Of a stretch of DNA of 64,000 bases, positions 35,602-45,285 are shown in pieces. The stretch's first letter is position 1. Each line of letters opens with the position of its first letter. The position numbers and the translations under genes are program-made. Location: NCBI GenBank assembly GCA_946885915.1, contig CAMPHF010000004.1, positions 192,167 to 256,166 of the forward strand. Direction: 5' to 3'. This DNA is from an uncultured Idiomarina sp. (GTDB lineage Bacteria; Pseudomonadota; Gammaproteobacteria; Enterobacterales; Alteromonadaceae). The notes beneath the pieces were generated by a model. That model was not told the origin of the DNA. It searched no databases and was given only the letters and a program-made list of their open reading frames with translations.

Positions 35602-36723
35602 TTATTGATTCACGTATTCGTTAACTTCAGCGGCTTGCACCAGTTCACCAGTGTCATTGCCCCATGCGTTGCGCTCATAAGTCACAACCGCGGCAATTTC
35701 ACGTAAACTTAACTGGGCACCAAAGGCTTGCATGGCGGTACCACTCTTGCCATTCACCACAATATCAATGTGCGCAGCACGGTCATTCAATGCCATGTCG
35801 CTGCCCTTTAAGGCCGGGAATACGCCAGGAACGCCCTCACCATTAGCTTGGTGACATGCGGCACAGGCTGCTAGATAGACGTTTTCACCTAAATCCATCA
35901 GCTCATCCATGCTCATTTCCATGGCCATGAGTCGTTGTTCTTCTTCACGAGCTTGTTGCTGACGGGCTTCTTCGGCTTGAATCCACGCGTCGTATTCGGC
36001 AGGCTCTTTGGCAATCACGACGATAGGCATGTAGCCATGGTCTTTACCACATAACTCGGCGCATTGGCCGCGATAAATGCCTGGCTCGTCCACTTTGGTC
36101 CAAGCTTCATTAATAAAGCCTGGGTTGGCGTCCTTTTTGACTGCGAAATCCGGCACCCACCAGCTGTGAATGACGTCATCTGAGGTGATCAAAAAGCGTA
36201 CTTTTTTGCCAGTAGGAATAACCAGCGGGCGATCAACTTCAAGCAGATAGTTCTCGCCTTTTTCTAGGCGGTTATTGATCTGATCTTGGCGCGTGGCCAA
36301 TAAACTAAAGTATTCAACTTCGTGGTCAAAATACTTGTAGTGCCACTTCCATTGCGACCCAGTAATTTGCACCGTGACATCGGAGGCACTGGTATCTTCC
36401 ATCGCAATCAAAGTTTTGGTTGCTGGAATAGCCATGCCAATCAGGATCAAGAAGGGAATAATCGTCCAAGCAATTTCTACTTTGACGTTTTCATGGAAAG
36501 TGGCGGGCTTAGCGCCGCGTGAGCGACGATGTAGGTACATCGACACAAACATGGCACCAAAGACGACAACGCCAATGGCACAGCAGATGTAAAAGATAGT
36601 CATGTGTAGGTCGTAGACCTGATTACTGATATCCGTTACACCGCGCGTTAGGTTTAACTGCGATGCTGCCATACTTGAACTGCTAAATAGGACAGAAAGC
36701 GCTACTAAAAGTCTCGTTCTCAC
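35602..36723 (-). CDS. coxB: Cytochrome c oxidase subunit II with C-terminal cytochrome c domain
   Basis: Receives electrons from cytochrome c at CuA. The 373-residue protein has a signal peptide (about 1-19), two membrane helices (about 40-62 and 90-108), a cupredoxin domain with the CuA ligands in QCAELCGKDHGYMPIVV (about 220-236), a charged linker and a fused cytochrome c domain with heme motif CAACHQANGEGVPG (about 289-302). The fused c domain makes it a caa3-like subunit II. It is first in the operon. Confidence 0.96.
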   Translation of the reverse strand: MRTRLLVALSVLFSSSSMAASQLNLTRGVTDISNQVYDLHMTIFYICCAIGVVVFGAMFVSMYLHRRSRGAKPATFHENVKVEIAWTIIPFLILIGMAIPATKTLIAMEDTSASDVTVQITGSQWKWHYKYFDHEVEYFSLLATRQDQINNRLEKGENYLLEVDRPLVIPTGKKVRFLITSDDVIHSWWVPDFAVKKDANPGFINEAWTKVDEPGIYRGQCAELCGKDHGYMPIVVIAKEPAEYDAWIQAEEARQQQAREEEQRLMAMEMSMDELMDLGENVYLAACAACHQANGEGVPGVFPALKGSDMALNDRAAHIDIVVNGKSGTAMQAFGAQLSLREIAAVVTYERNAWGNDTGELVQAAEVNEYVNQ

Positions 36724-37133
36724 GCGACAACTCCTCTCATTCTTCCGACGCGGTCTCCCCGCGAATACACCGAAGTGCGAGCCTGAAGAACAAAGAGGTA
36801 AGCAAGAAAAGGAACAGCATTCCCCAGAAATTTCTTTCCCTTGAAATCGCTTTCCCCGCTAACCCTTTGTTATGGTTTTTGTTATTAAATTATCGTTTTT
36901 ATTTATGTTAGCGTTGGTTTCATCGCCAATTTAGCATGGCGTGATGAAAATAGCATCGCAAAAGTTAACAAAGTTTTAAGGATGTTTCGAGATGTTTTTT
37001 AGCCGTCTAGGCATTCGAAATGCTAGGCGCTGAGCAATAAAAAAGGCTGTTCGCATTAACGAACAGCCTGAACAAGATACAACCTGACTAAAACTCGCTT
37101 AGGGCCGGTTTGTGGGGACGCGGCTGTGGGGTA
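36724..37133. other. Intergenic region upstream of coxB, with sulA terminator
   Basis: These 410 bases lie between coxB and sulA, both leftward. The middle (about 36860-37010) is AT-rich and should hold the cox promoter, but I cannot fix a convincing -35/-10 pair. The only clear element is the sulA terminator at 37036-37069. No ORF of interest is seen. Confidence 0.5.
37036..37069 (-). terminator. Rho-independent terminator of lexA-sulA
   Basis: Read on the minus strand, AGGCTGTTCG, loop TTAATG, CGAACAGCCT, then TTTTTTATT. The 10-bp stem is perfect (37044-37053 with 37060-37069). It ends the lexA-sulA transcript about 65 bases after the sulA stop. Confidence 0.88.
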
Positions 37134-37574
37134 TTAGTGGAGTGGATCAGGTCGTACCATGTCCGGAAACACAAAACTCAAAGTTTGGCTGGCACGTCCA
37201 GCTAATTTCAAACGCTGGTTAGTTCGCGGCGATAACTCACCTAACCAACTGACGACCACGCTGCTAGTGCCAGCAAGTAATGCTTGTTCTGTCGCCCATT
37301 CGCGCTGATCTTGGTCGCGACCCTGAACCCAACGAATGCGTGACCGACTTACACCAGCTGCGGCAAGTACTTCAATATGTTCACGCCGCCCACCAATCAC
37401 AGTGATCCACTTGGCGGTTTTCATTGCTTGTTGCGCGATTAAATTTGCGGTGTCGGTTAATGCCGGCAAAGTTGTTGTAGCGCCGCTTTGCGTAGGTTCA
37501 GCGTTGCAAGCTGTAGGTGCTAAATCGGCTACACGTAGCGGGCACAATGTGTTGATAGCGGTGTTGTTGATCAT
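37134..37574 (-). CDS. sulA: SOS cell division inhibitor SulA
   Basis: SulA binds FtsZ and stops division during the SOS response. The 146-residue protein has the family core: [20 protein letters not shown] (about 51-70), [14 protein letters not shown] and [20 protein letters not shown] (about 105-124). Its ATG overlaps the lexA stop by 4 bases, so it is translated from the lexA transcript and under direct LexA control, like the lexA-sulA operon of pseudomonads. The N-terminal 45 residues are less conserved. Confidence 0.85.
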   Translation of the reverse strand: MINNTAINTLCPLRVADLAPTACNAEPTQSGATTTLPALTDTANLIAQQAMKTAKWITVIGGRREHIEVLAAAGVSRSRIRWVQGRDQDQREWATEQALLAGTSSVVVSWLGELSPRTNQRLKLAGRASQTLSFVFPDMVRPDPLH

Positions 37575-38203
37575 AACCAGGCTCCATTTCGAATAACGCC
37601 GACAGCTAATCCTTCAACAGTGAAATACTGTTGCGATAGGTCAACGACAATCGTAGAAAATTCTTCATTCTCAGGATGCAATAGCACCTGTTGGCCTTTA
37701 CGCTCGAAGCGTTTGACTGTCACTTCGTCGTCCACACGAGCGACGACGACTTGGCCATTGCGCGCTTCGATGGTCTTATGCACGGCAAGTAAATCACCAT
37801 CGAGAATGCCGATGTTACGCATACTCATACCATTAACGCGTAGGAGAAAGTCGGCATGCGGTCGGAACAAATGTTCGTCAACGCGGTAGTGGCTTTCAAT
37901 GTGCTGGGTTGCCAAAATAGGTTCACCTGCTGCGACTTGACCAATCAGTGGTAACCCTTCTGGCTCAGGTTCACTTTCCATACCAATCAGACGGATGCCG
38001 CGTGACATACCCGGCATCATTTCGATAACCCCTTTTTTAGCTAGGGCTTTCAAATGCTCTTCAGCTGCGTTGGCAGATCGAAATCCAAGCCGCTGTGCAA
38101 TTTCAGCACGAGTTGGCGGCATGCCAGTGGCTTCTAGATTATCCTTAATGAGCTCAAGGATTTGCTGCTGCCGCGGAGTTAATGGGCGCATGGTGTTACT
38201 CAT
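37571..38203 (-). CDS. lexA: LexA repressor
   Basis: Represses SOS genes and cleaves itself when RecA is activated. The 210-residue protein has the N-terminal winged helix ([15 protein letters not shown], then [20 protein letters not shown] with the recognition helix, about 27-46), the Ala-Gly cleavage site in [11 protein letters not shown] (about 88-98), catalytic Ser in [13 protein letters not shown] and Lys in [11 protein letters not shown]. Two LexA boxes overlap its promoter, so it is autoregulated. Confidence 0.97.
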   Translation of the reverse strand: MSNTMRPLTPRQQQILELIKDNLEATGMPPTRAEIAQRLGFRSANAAEEHLKALAKKGVIEMMPGMSRGIRLIGMESEPEPEGLPLIGQVAAGEPILATQHIESHYRVDEHLFRPHADFLLRVNGMSMRNIGILDGDLLAVHKTIEARNGQVVVARVDDEVTVKRFERKGQQVLLHPENEEFSTIVVDLSQQYFTVEGLAVGVIRNGAWL

Positions 38204-38268
38204 TGGGTCACCTGTTGTGTATCGCGATTACTCGATTAAATTAGTTTGCTTTATCAGGTCGAGTATTG

Positions 38269-38284
38269 CTGGTTATCTATACAG
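38269..38284. promoter_or_regulatory. LexA box 1 (lexA-sulA operator)
   Basis: CTGGTTATCTATACAG fits the CTG-N10-CAG rule of LexA operators. It is the one nearer to lexA, downstream of the predicted -10 on the minus strand, four bases from box 2. Confidence 0.8.
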
Positions 38285-38288
38285 TACA

Positions 38289-38304
38289 CTGTGAGTATAT
38301 ACAG
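38289..38304. promoter_or_regulatory. LexA box 2 (lexA-sulA operator)
   Basis: CTGTGAGTATATACAG fits CTG-N10-CAG; with two flanking bases on each side it matches 16 of 20 positions of the enterobacterial consensus. The box covers the predicted -10 hexamer of lexA. Confidence 0.88.
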
Positions 38305-38321
38305 TATCTTTAAAAGTACAA
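38294..38321 (-). promoter_or_regulatory. Predicted sigma70 promoter of lexA-sulA
   Basis: On the minus strand, TTGTAC (38321-38316) and TATACT (38299-38294) are 16 bases apart. The -10 lies inside LexA box 2, so repressor binding would block the polymerase. Confidence 0.65.
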
Positions 38322-38437
38322 ATATTTTTTTTAAAGCTTCCCTGATAGACTATAGTCCGGGTACTTAATTTGGTGTGTACAGCTTGTTTTACTGCCTCAA
38401 ATAAGCTGTCGATAGCCTGCTAGTAAAAGGATTCAAC

Positions 38438-40909
38438 ATGAGTTTGCGGAGTTTCTGGATTGCCGTTTTACGCTGGCCTATTCGCTGGTTTACGCGTACC
38501 GAAACTATTATCGACCAAGTTGATGAGCAACACCGGTTCAGTGACACTGTGTACGTGATGCGCTCCGACTCGGTGGCAGATTTACTCATCGTTCGGCGTG
38601 CGTTGCAACGCGCCGGCTATCCAGACCCGTTAGAACCTATTCAGGTAGGCGCGCAACGCTTGCCGCGGGTGATGTTCCTACCCCAAGCCGCGGCGGATTC
38701 TAGCCAGCAAGCAATTGCCGAATTCCATCAATTATTGAGTTACCACCATGAACATAGTCACGCGCGCTTGCAACTCTTGCCGTTAGCGGTGTTTTGGGGG
38801 CGAATTGCGGGTCAAGAGCCGCGCCAAGGTCGCGCCATGACGGGCGATATCGACAATCCGGGTATGTGGCGCAAATTTCTGCTAGTGCTGTTTTCTGGGC
38901 GTAACGTGTTGTTGCGGGTAAGTCGTCCGGTTAGTTTGCGTGCGATGGCTGATGACTTTGGCCATGACCTTAACATCGCTCATAAGCTAGCGCGCGTGGC
39001 ACGGGTTCATTTTACCCGTCTAAGACATGCGGTGGCGGGGCCCAAACTGACTGATCGAGAGCAAGTGATTCGCGAGTTACTGGCCACCCCCGCGCTGCAA
39101 AAAGCGATTCGCGATGAGGCAAAAGCGCGCAAGCAAAGTGAAGCAGAGGCCACTAAAACCGCCCGCAAATATTTGCGCGAGATTGCCGCAAATTACAGTG
39201 CGACTATGGTGCGGTTGCTCGATCGGGTCATGACCTGGATCTGGTCACGGATCTATAACGGTATTGAGGTTAAAGGCGACGACCGGTTACGCCAGTTGGC
39301 CCAAGCTGGCCACGAAATTATTTATGTGCCTTGCCATCGTAGCCACATGGATTATCTGCTGCTGAGTTACGTCATTTACAAATCTGGCTTGGTGCCGCCT
39401 CATATTGCTGCAGGCGTGAATTTAAACTTCTTCCCAGTAGGAAGCTTATTTCGCCGCGGTGGTGCATTTTTTATTCGCCGCAGCTTTCGTGGTAACAAAC
39501 TCTACAGTGCGGTCTTTCGCGAGTACTTATGCCGCTTGTTCCAAAAAGGCTACCCGGTGAAATATTTTAGCGAGGGTGGACGCAGTCGCACCGGGCGTTT
39601 ACTACCACCGAAAACCGGCATGATTGCGATGACTGTGCAGGGTATGCTGCGCGACCAACAGCGGCCGGTGTCGTTGGTACCAGTGTACCTAGGTTATGAG
39701 CACGTCATGGAAGTGGGCACTTACTTAAAGGAACTGCAGGGTAAGAGCAAAGAAAAAGAGTCCATGTTTCAAGTGCTGAAAACGGTGAAAAATTTGCGCA
39801 ACTTTGGGCACGGCTTCGTGACCTTTGGTGAGCCACTGAATTTGGGCGATGCCCTTGACCACATGCAGCCGGATTGGCGCGATAGCATGACTAGAGGCGC
39901 AGAAGAACCGGCGCGGCCGAAATGGTTAACCCCGACGGTGAATGTGTTGGCCGATCATATTATGCAACGCATTAACGATGCCGGCGCCTTAAATAGCATT
40001 AACTTAACTGCTCTCGCGTTGTTAAGTAGCGAGCATCGAGCGCTCACCCGCGATGAGCTAGTTGCGCAGCTTGATGTGTATGTGAAATTAATGACTGAAG
40101 TACCCTACAGCCGGTTTATGACGGTACCGAAACAAAGCGGTGAGCAGTTATGGCAACAAGCACAACAAGTTGGCAAGTTTCAGGTGAAACGCGACAGTAT
40201 GGGCGAGGTCATTAGTATCGACGGCCCAACCGCCGTGGCGATGACTTATTACCGCAATAACATTATTCACATGATGATTGTGCCGGCCTTGGTGGCCAAT
40301 ATGATCCTCGCCGGTGCACCAACCGATAAAGCTAGCATTATTAGCTTTGTTAAACAGCTTTTACCCATGCTGCGTGCCGAACTCTTTATGAGCCATAGCG
40401 AGGCCGATATTGAGCTTTGGGTTGCTGCTATTCTGGAAGATTTGGCTCAACAAAAGCTGATTGTGGTGGCGGGAACTGACCAATGGCAAGCGCCAGGGCG
40501 GGCAAGCCGCAGTTATTTCCAATTGCAGTTGTTAGCGCGCGGTGCCAGTGAAACCTTGCAGCGTTACGGCATTGTGCTAGAGCTACTGCAGCAAGCGGCG
40601 CCGCTATCGCGGGCAGAATTAGAGCAACATTCGACGACGTTGGCTGAACGTTTGAGCGACCTCCACGGCATTAGTGCACCGGAGTTTTTCGATAAGAAAG
40701 TGCTATCAACCTTTATCGCCACGTTAAAAGAACAAGCTTATATTGTCGTTACCGACGCGGGCGATTTTGTTGCCGATGAGCGAGTGGGCACCCTGAGCGA
40801 CCAGATTGACCAGTTGCTCGATAGCGCTGTACTGCAAACTATTCGTCAATCGGTGCAACATTTGTTGCTTGAAAGACAAAACCAAAAACAAGACCAAAGC
40901 GCGGACTAA
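38438..40909 (+). CDS. plsB: Glycerol-3-phosphate O-acyltransferase PlsB
   Basis: First acylation in phospholipid synthesis, at the inner membrane. The 823-residue protein has the four acyltransferase blocks in order: YVPCHRSHMDYLLLSYV (HX4D, about 298-314), GGAFFIRRSFRGN, YFSEGGRSRTGRLLPPKTGM and VSLVPVYLGYEHVME. Length is standard. It is divergent from lexA, a conserved gammaproteobacterial neighbour. Its substrate comes from GpsA. Confidence 0.96.
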   Translation: MSLRSFWIAVLRWPIRWFTRTETIIDQVDEQHRFSDTVYVMRSDSVADLLIVRRALQRAGYPDPLEPIQVGAQRLPRVMFLPQAAADSSQQAIAEFHQLLSYHHEHSHARLQLLPLAVFWGRIAGQEPRQGRAMTGDIDNPGMWRKFLLVLFSGRNVLLRVSRPVSLRAMADDFGHDLNIAHKLARVARVHFTRLRHAVAGPKLTDREQVIRELLATPALQKAIRDEAKARKQSEAEATKTARKYLREIAANYSATMVRLLDRVMTWIWSRIYNGIEVKGDDRLRQLAQAGHEIIYVPCHRSHMDYLLLSYVIYKSGLVPPHIAAGVNLNFFPVGSLFRRGGAFFIRRSFRGNKLYSAVFREYLCRLFQKGYPVKYFSEGGRSRTGRLLPPKTGMIAMTVQGMLRDQQRPVSLVPVYLGYEHVMEVGTYLKELQGKSKEKESMFQVLKTVKNLRNFGHGFVTFGEPLNLGDALDHMQPDWRDSMTRGAEEPARPKWLTPTVNVLADHIMQRINDAGALNSINLTALALLSSEHRALTRDELVAQLDVYVKLMTEVPYSRFMTVPKQSGEQLWQQAQQVGKFQVKRDSMGEVISIDGPTAVAMTYYRNNIIHMMIVPALVANMILAGAPTDKASIISFVKQLLPMLRAELFMSHSEADIELWVAAILEDLAQQKLIVVAGTDQWQAPGRASRSYFQLQLLARGASETLQRYGIVLELLQQAAPLSRAELEQHSTTLAERLSDLHGISAPEFFDKKVLSTFIATLKEQAYIVVTDAGDFVADERVGTLSDQIDQLLDSAVLQTIRQSVQHLLLERQNQKQDQSAD

Positions 40910-40918
40910 AACTAGCTG

Positions 40919-41794
40919 TTACAGCCAATAATGGGCCGCCAACACGATGGTAAGGCCCATACCCACATAATTATTGTGCAAAAACGCGCGTAGCGGCAAA
41001 GCGCGGTCACCGCTTTGCTTGGCGCGCCACAATAACCACTGCTGATAACCGAATAGCGCCGCGCTCATGGCCAGCGCGAACACCAGCCACAAGCCCATGC
41101 CCAGCGGTTGTAAGGCAAGCGCGAGCAATATCAAGGTGAGTAACTGGAACGCCATGATCCAAAGCTCAGCATGGCGGCCAAACAAAATGGCGGTAGATTT
41201 AATGCCGACTTTTACATCATCTTCGCGGTCGGCAAGCGCATAAGCGGTGTCATAACCAACCGTCCAGCTAATATTGGCGGCAAATAACAACCAAGCAGTG
41301 GCAGTAAGCGGCTGTTCAAGGGCCGTAAACGCCATCAACATACCCATACTGAAGGCAACCCCTAATACCAACTGTGGGCCTTGGGTAAAGCGTTTGCAAA
41401 ACGGATAAAGCGCCGCAATCGCGACTGCCACAACGCTTAGGCCAATAGTCGCCATATTAAGCTGCAATACCAGTAACAAAGCCAGCACTAGCAGCGCAAC
41501 AAACACCCCAAGCGCATCACGACTACTGACCTCGCCAGTGGCAAGTGGACGGGTTCTCGTGCGTGCCACTGCGCCATCGACATGACGATCTGCATAGTCG
41601 TTAATCACACAACCGGCGGAGCGCATGAGCCACGTGCCGAGCATAAAAATAACCACAATTCTGAGCGATGGCTGGCCATTACCAGCAATGAGTAGCGCCC
41701 ACAGAGTCGGCCACGCCAGTAGGTAGGTGCCAATGGGACGATCGGCTCGCATTAACCTCCAAATCGCATCGCGCTTACTCAGTAGTTGTATCAT
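40919..41794 (-). CDS. ubiA: 4-hydroxybenzoate octaprenyltransferase
   Basis: Prenylates 4-hydroxybenzoate in ubiquinone synthesis. The 291-residue membrane protein has about eight helices and both Asp-rich motifs: VINDYADRHVDGAVARTRTR (about 64-83) and YALADREDDVKVGIKSTAIL (about 188-207). Its ATG overlaps the ubiC stop by 4 bases, so ubiC-ubiA is a translationally coupled operon. Confidence 0.96.
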   Translation of the reverse strand: MIQLLSKRDAIWRLMRADRPIGTYLLAWPTLWALLIAGNGQPSLRIVVIFMLGTWLMRSAGCVINDYADRHVDGAVARTRTRPLATGEVSSRDALGVFVALLVLALLLVLQLNMATIGLSVVAVAIAALYPFCKRFTQGPQLVLGVAFSMGMLMAFTALEQPLTATAWLLFAANISWTVGYDTAYALADREDDVKVGIKSTAILFGRHAELWIMAFQLLTLILLALALQPLGMGLWLVFALAMSAALFGYQQWLLWRAKQSGDRALPLRAFLHNNYVGMGLTIVLAAHYWL

Positions 41795-42399
41795 TTACTA
41801 ACCTGCCACAAAGGTTGCTCATAAATGCTGGCTGGGCTTAAAAATATTTCCGCGACCAGTACTTGCTGACCGGCAGCCGCAAAACAACTGCGCCGCCCCC
41901 ATAAAGGTTGCAAGGTGCCAGTTAATTGTTCATTTAACTTGCCGAGCGAAGACGCAGCCGGGAACTCCGCTACTTCTATTTCACTGCGGGTTAAATCGGG
42001 TTGTTTGAATAAATGCTCGCCCAAAGGCTTATCGCCAAGTTGGTGCAGTTGCAGCTGGCTATCAATGAGTGCGCTTTGTGGAAATACACTGCGGGCAAAG
42101 ACCCACGGCTGGCCATTGCGCCATAACAGTACCTCGCGCACCGTGGCTGGAGTATTGGCTTCGGCAGCGGGCAACCAGCGTGCTTCGCAAGTTAGCATTG
42201 GTGCTTGTTGTTGGCCCAGTAAGCTCACCCGGAAACTGACAGCATCGTGCTTTAATTTGGCGGTTAAGGACTGCGGGTCGAGCAGCCAGGCTTGTGCATG
42301 AGCACTAAAATTAGCTTGTTGCTGTGCCCGGGCTGGCGTCACCCAGTTGGCTTCGCAGCCTTGCGGAAATTGCGCCAAGCTGGCGTCAAAGTTTTGCAT
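41791..42399 (-). CDS. ubiC: Chorismate lyase
   Basis: Converts chorismate to 4-hydroxybenzoate and pyruvate, supplying UbiA. The 202-residue protein shows WLLDPQSLTAKL (about 38-49), the substrate Arg in REVLLWRNGQPWVFARSVFP (about 86-105) and GDKPLGEHLF, all UbiC features. It is somewhat longer than E. coli UbiC (165 residues) at the N-terminus. First gene of the ubiCA operon. Confidence 0.88.
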   Translation of the reverse strand: MQNFDASLAQFPQGCEANWVTPARAQQQANFSAHAQAWLLDPQSLTAKLKHDAVSFRVSLLGQQQAPMLTCEARWLPAAEANTPATVREVLLWRNGQPWVFARSVFPQSALIDSQLQLHQLGDKPLGEHLFKQPDLTRSEIEVAEFPAASSLGKLNEQLTGTLQPLWGRRSCFAAAGQQVLVAEIFLSPASIYEQPLWQVSK

Positions 42400-42581
42400 G
42401 CGTAATTGAATATCCGTTATTCATTTGCCGCCCGTATTTAGCGCACGTGCTGGCCACCTAAGATAATGGCGAGCAGCATAGCAAATTTAGAAATTTGAAT
42501 AAAAGTAAACCTTTCAACCCCCCGGACGATATACTAACAACAGCATTTGCGCTTTTGTGCTTGACCAGAAGGACTTCAACG

Positions 42582-43034
42582 ATGACTGATTTGCAACCCT
42601 CAACCGCAGGTCGTGGCCTATTCTTTGCGCCCCGGGCATTGTTGGCATGGGTGTTGGTTTGCATCACGGTGTTCGCTTTCACGGCAAGCCCTGCAAAGGC
42701 GCAGGGTGAGCCTGCGTATTACGGTTTCGAGCCGGACATCACCACCAATTACATTCGCGACACTGAAAATTTCCGCATGGGGTATATTCGTGTGGCGGTT
42801 GAAGTGATGGTGCCAAGTACCCAGCAGTTAAGCACTGTGGAATATCATGCGCCACTGCTTACCGATGCGTTCATTCGTATTTTTAGTCAGGCGAGCGAGC
42901 AGCAAATAAAATCATTAACTGGGCGTGATGACTTGCGTATGCAATGTTTAGAAGAAGCGCAGCGGTTATTGCGTCGGGAAACCGGTGAACCAGTGGTGAT
43001 AGACGTTATTTTTACCAAGTACATTTACCACTAA
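42582..43034 (+). CDS. FliL-like periplasmic protein
   Basis: A 150-residue protein with a signal or anchor segment (about 20-38) and a FliL-type domain: YYGFEPDITTNYIRDT, MGYIRVAVEVMV, VEYHAPLLTDAFIRIFSQAS and the C-terminal ETGEPVVIDVIFTKYIYH. FliL supports the flagellar stator, but this one stands alone beside ubiC rather than in a flagellar operon, a placement seen in other marine gammaproteobacteria. Its job is therefore unclear. The ATG at 42582 has AGAAGGA upstream; the earlier in-frame start at 42495 lacks a ribosome site. Confidence 0.8.
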   Translation: MTDLQPSTAGRGLFFAPRALLAWVLVCITVFAFTASPAKAQGEPAYYGFEPDITTNYIRDTENFRMGYIRVAVEVMVPSTQQLSTVEYHAPLLTDAFIRIFSQASEQQIKSLTGRDDLRMQCLEEAQRLLRRETGEPVVIDVIFTKYIYH

Positions 43035-43045
43035 TCCCGCGTTGA

Positions 43046-43912
43046 TTACGGAATACGCGGTCCACCGCCCTTGGCTACTTTCACCACCACCGCTGCGGCA
43101 ACACCGGCAAGTAAGCCTGCCAAATGCGCTTCATTTGCCACTTGCACCCAGAGTAAATCGGTATAACCCAAGGCTAACCACGCCAACATGAATACCAACA
43201 AGCCCGGAGGCAGATACAGCGGGTGTCGCGGCTGGCCAAATGCGACCAGCGCACAATAACCAAAGAGTCCGTATACCACGCCAGATAAGCCGCCGAAATA
43301 AGGGCCGCTGCTATAAAACTGCGCTAAATTGGCGACGATAGAAGTAAATAGCGCGAGCAACAGCAGCAACCAACTACCGCTCATCCGCGAGCCACTTTGG
43401 GCTTCTATACGCGAACCTAAATACCACCACCAGAACAAATTAAATAAAAAGTGCATCACGCTAAAGTGCAGCAGCATGGGCGTGAATAAACGCCAACTTT
43501 GCGTCCACGGAATGGTGTCGAAATAATCACTAATGCGCAGCCATGCAAATATGCTCTCTGCAAGCGGCGTTTGCAGCATCAGATACACCGCAATCACCAG
43601 CAAGCCAACTATTCGGGTTACCCAACCGGCTTGTTGCCAAAGGTTCTGGCCGAAGCTACCCAGCATTGAGGGCGATTTACTGGCGCGCGATGTAGGGGGT
43701 AGGGTGGTCGCAAAATGGCGGTCGACAATCTCAGGATCAGCACGATACTCATCCACTAATTGCTTCGCCATTGCGTAATAACTAGTTTGGGTACACCAAA
43801 GCTCTAAAGTGTCGCCGCGTTCATTCACCGTTACCGGTACTTGCTGATGAGTCAAATAGCGATGTAAGCGCGCCATTTGTTGCGGATCGGATGTACTGAA
43901 GAGCTTTTTCAT
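43046..43912 (-). CDS. glpG: Rhomboid family intramembrane serine protease GlpG
   Basis: Cleaves membrane proteins within the bilayer. The 288-residue protein has an N-terminal cytoplasmic domain (about 1-95) and six membrane helices. Catalytic Ser is in YFGGLSGVVYGLFGY (GxSG, about 209-223) and the partner His in ANEAHLAGLLAG; HFLFNLFWWWYLGS carries the conserved His-Asn oxyanion residues. The start MKKLFSTSD at 43912 follows the glpE stop by 2 bases. Confidence 0.92.
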   Translation of the reverse strand: MKKLFSTSDPQQMARLHRYLTHQQVPVTVNERGDTLELWCTQTSYYAMAKQLVDEYRADPEIVDRHFATTLPPTSRASKSPSMLGSFGQNLWQQAGWVTRIVGLLVIAVYLMLQTPLAESIFAWLRISDYFDTIPWTQSWRLFTPMLLHFSVMHFLFNLFWWWYLGSRIEAQSGSRMSGSWLLLLLALFTSIVANLAQFYSSGPYFGGLSGVVYGLFGYCALVAFGQPRHPLYLPPGLLVFMLAWLALGYTDLLWVQVANEAHLAGLLAGVAAAVVVKVAKGGGPRIP

Positions 43913-43914
43913 AG

Positions 43915-44244
43915 TTACAACCGCGCGATGTGGTCGGGATACTGGTGCGCCCAAGCCGTGAAGCCACCGTCCATGCTAGCCACATCAGCATAGCCTTGAC
44001 CCAGTAAATATTGCGCCGCACCTTGGCTACTAATACCGTGATAACAAACAACAATCACCGGGGTCTCCTCCTCTACTTGCTGAAGTAAATCGGGGAGGGT
44101 GGCATCGGTTAAATGAAACGACCCCGGAATATGACCCATGGCATAGGATTGCGGATCGCGAATATCGACAACGGTGGCAAGACCCGCTTGCCACGCTTGC
44201 AAGGTTGCTTCGGTGCTGATGCGCTTTAACATTAAGCTTCCCAA
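43915..44244 (-). CDS. glpE: Thiosulfate sulfurtransferase GlpE
   Basis: Single-domain rhodanese of 109 residues. The active-site loop is [18 protein letters not shown], with catalytic Cys near residue 65 as in E. coli GlpE (CYHGHSS-type loop). It overlaps the end of tdh by 13 bases and is followed by glpG, so kbl-tdh-glpE-glpG form one leftward operon. Confidence 0.9.
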   Translation of the reverse strand: MGSLMLKRISTEATLQAWQAGLATVVDIRDPQSYAMGHIPGSFHLTDATLPDLLQQVEEETPVIVVCYHGISSQGAAQYLLGQGYADVASMDGGFTAWAHQYPDHIARL

Positions 44245-45260
44245 TCCAAAACGATTTTGCCCGACTGACCCGAGCTCATAATTTCAAAACCCTTTTGGAA
44301 CTCACTGACCGGCATAGAGTGCGTCAAAATCGGGCTCAAATCTAAGCCTGATTGCAACAAACTCGCCATTTTGTACCAGGTTTCGAACATTTCACGACCA
44401 TAAATACCTTTAATGGTAAGGCCTTTGAAAATCACTTGGTTCCAATCAATTGCTACGCTGGTGGGGGGAATACCGAGCATGGCAATTTTGCCACCGTGAT
44501 TCATGGTTTCCAGCATACTAGAGAACGCCGCCGGTACGCCTGACATTTCCAAGCCCACATCAAAGCCTTCTTTCATGCCCAGCTCACGCATCACGTCCGG
44601 TAATTTCTCTTTGCTCACATCAACCGCACGAGTCGCGCCCATTTGGGTAGCAAGCTCTAACCGGTACGGATTCACATCGGTGATCACCACATGGCGCGCG
44701 CCTACGTGACGAGCCACTGCGGCGGCCATAATACCGATTGGGCCAGCACCAGTGATCAGCACATCTTCGCCCACTAAATCGAAAGCTAAAGCGGTATGCA
44801 CGGCGTTACCGAACGGGTCAAAAATAGCGGCTAAATCGTCACTAATGTCATCTGGAAGCTTAAAGGCATTATCGGCCGGAATCGCCAAATACTCCGCGAA
44901 CGCACCCGGCCGGTTCACACCAACCCCAACCGTATTGCGGCATAAGTGGCGGCGCCCTGCACGACAGTTACGGCAGTGACCACAGGTGATATGACCTTCA
45001 CCAGACACCCGGTCGCCAACCGCAAAACCACGCACGCCATCGCCCATCGCGGCAACGACACCAACGTATTCATGGCCAACCACCATGGGTACCGGAATGG
45101 TTTTCTGTGACCAGTCGTCCCATTTATAAATATGTATATCGGTACCGCAAATCGCCGTCTTCTTGATTTTAATCAAGATGTCGTTGTAGCCATACTCAGG
45201 CACCTCGGTTTCGGTCATCCAAATACCGGGTTCTGCATGTAACTTGGCTAATGCTTTCAT
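44232..45260 (-). CDS. tdh: L-threonine 3-dehydrogenase
   Basis: Oxidises threonine to 2-amino-3-ketobutyrate with NAD+. The 342-residue zinc alcohol dehydrogenase-type protein has [15 protein letters not shown] (catalytic zinc Cys, about 37-51), GHEYVG, the structural-zinc cluster [15 protein letters not shown] and the NAD loop [13 protein letters not shown]. The frame opens at 45341, but [12 protein letters not shown] at 45260 is the family N-terminus. Its product goes to Kbl, encoded 25 bases upstream. Confidence 0.96.
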   Translation of the reverse strand: MKALAKLHAEPGIWMTETEVPEYGYNDILIKIKKTAICGTDIHIYKWDDWSQKTIPVPMVVGHEYVGVVAAMGDGVRGFAVGDRVSGEGHITCGHCRNCRAGRRHLCRNTVGVGVNRPGAFAEYLAIPADNAFKLPDDISDDLAAIFDPFGNAVHTALAFDLVGEDVLITGAGPIGIMAAAVARHVGARHVVITDVNPYRLELATQMGATRAVDVSKEKLPDVMRELGMKEGFDVGLEMSGVPAAFSSMLETMNHGGKIAMLGIPPTSVAIDWNQVIFKGLTIKGIYGREMFETWYKMASLLQSGLDLSPILTHSMPVSEFQKGFEIMSSGQSGKIVLDWEA

Positions 45261-45285
45261 GTTGCGCTCCTTCAGTTTGCGCTCT

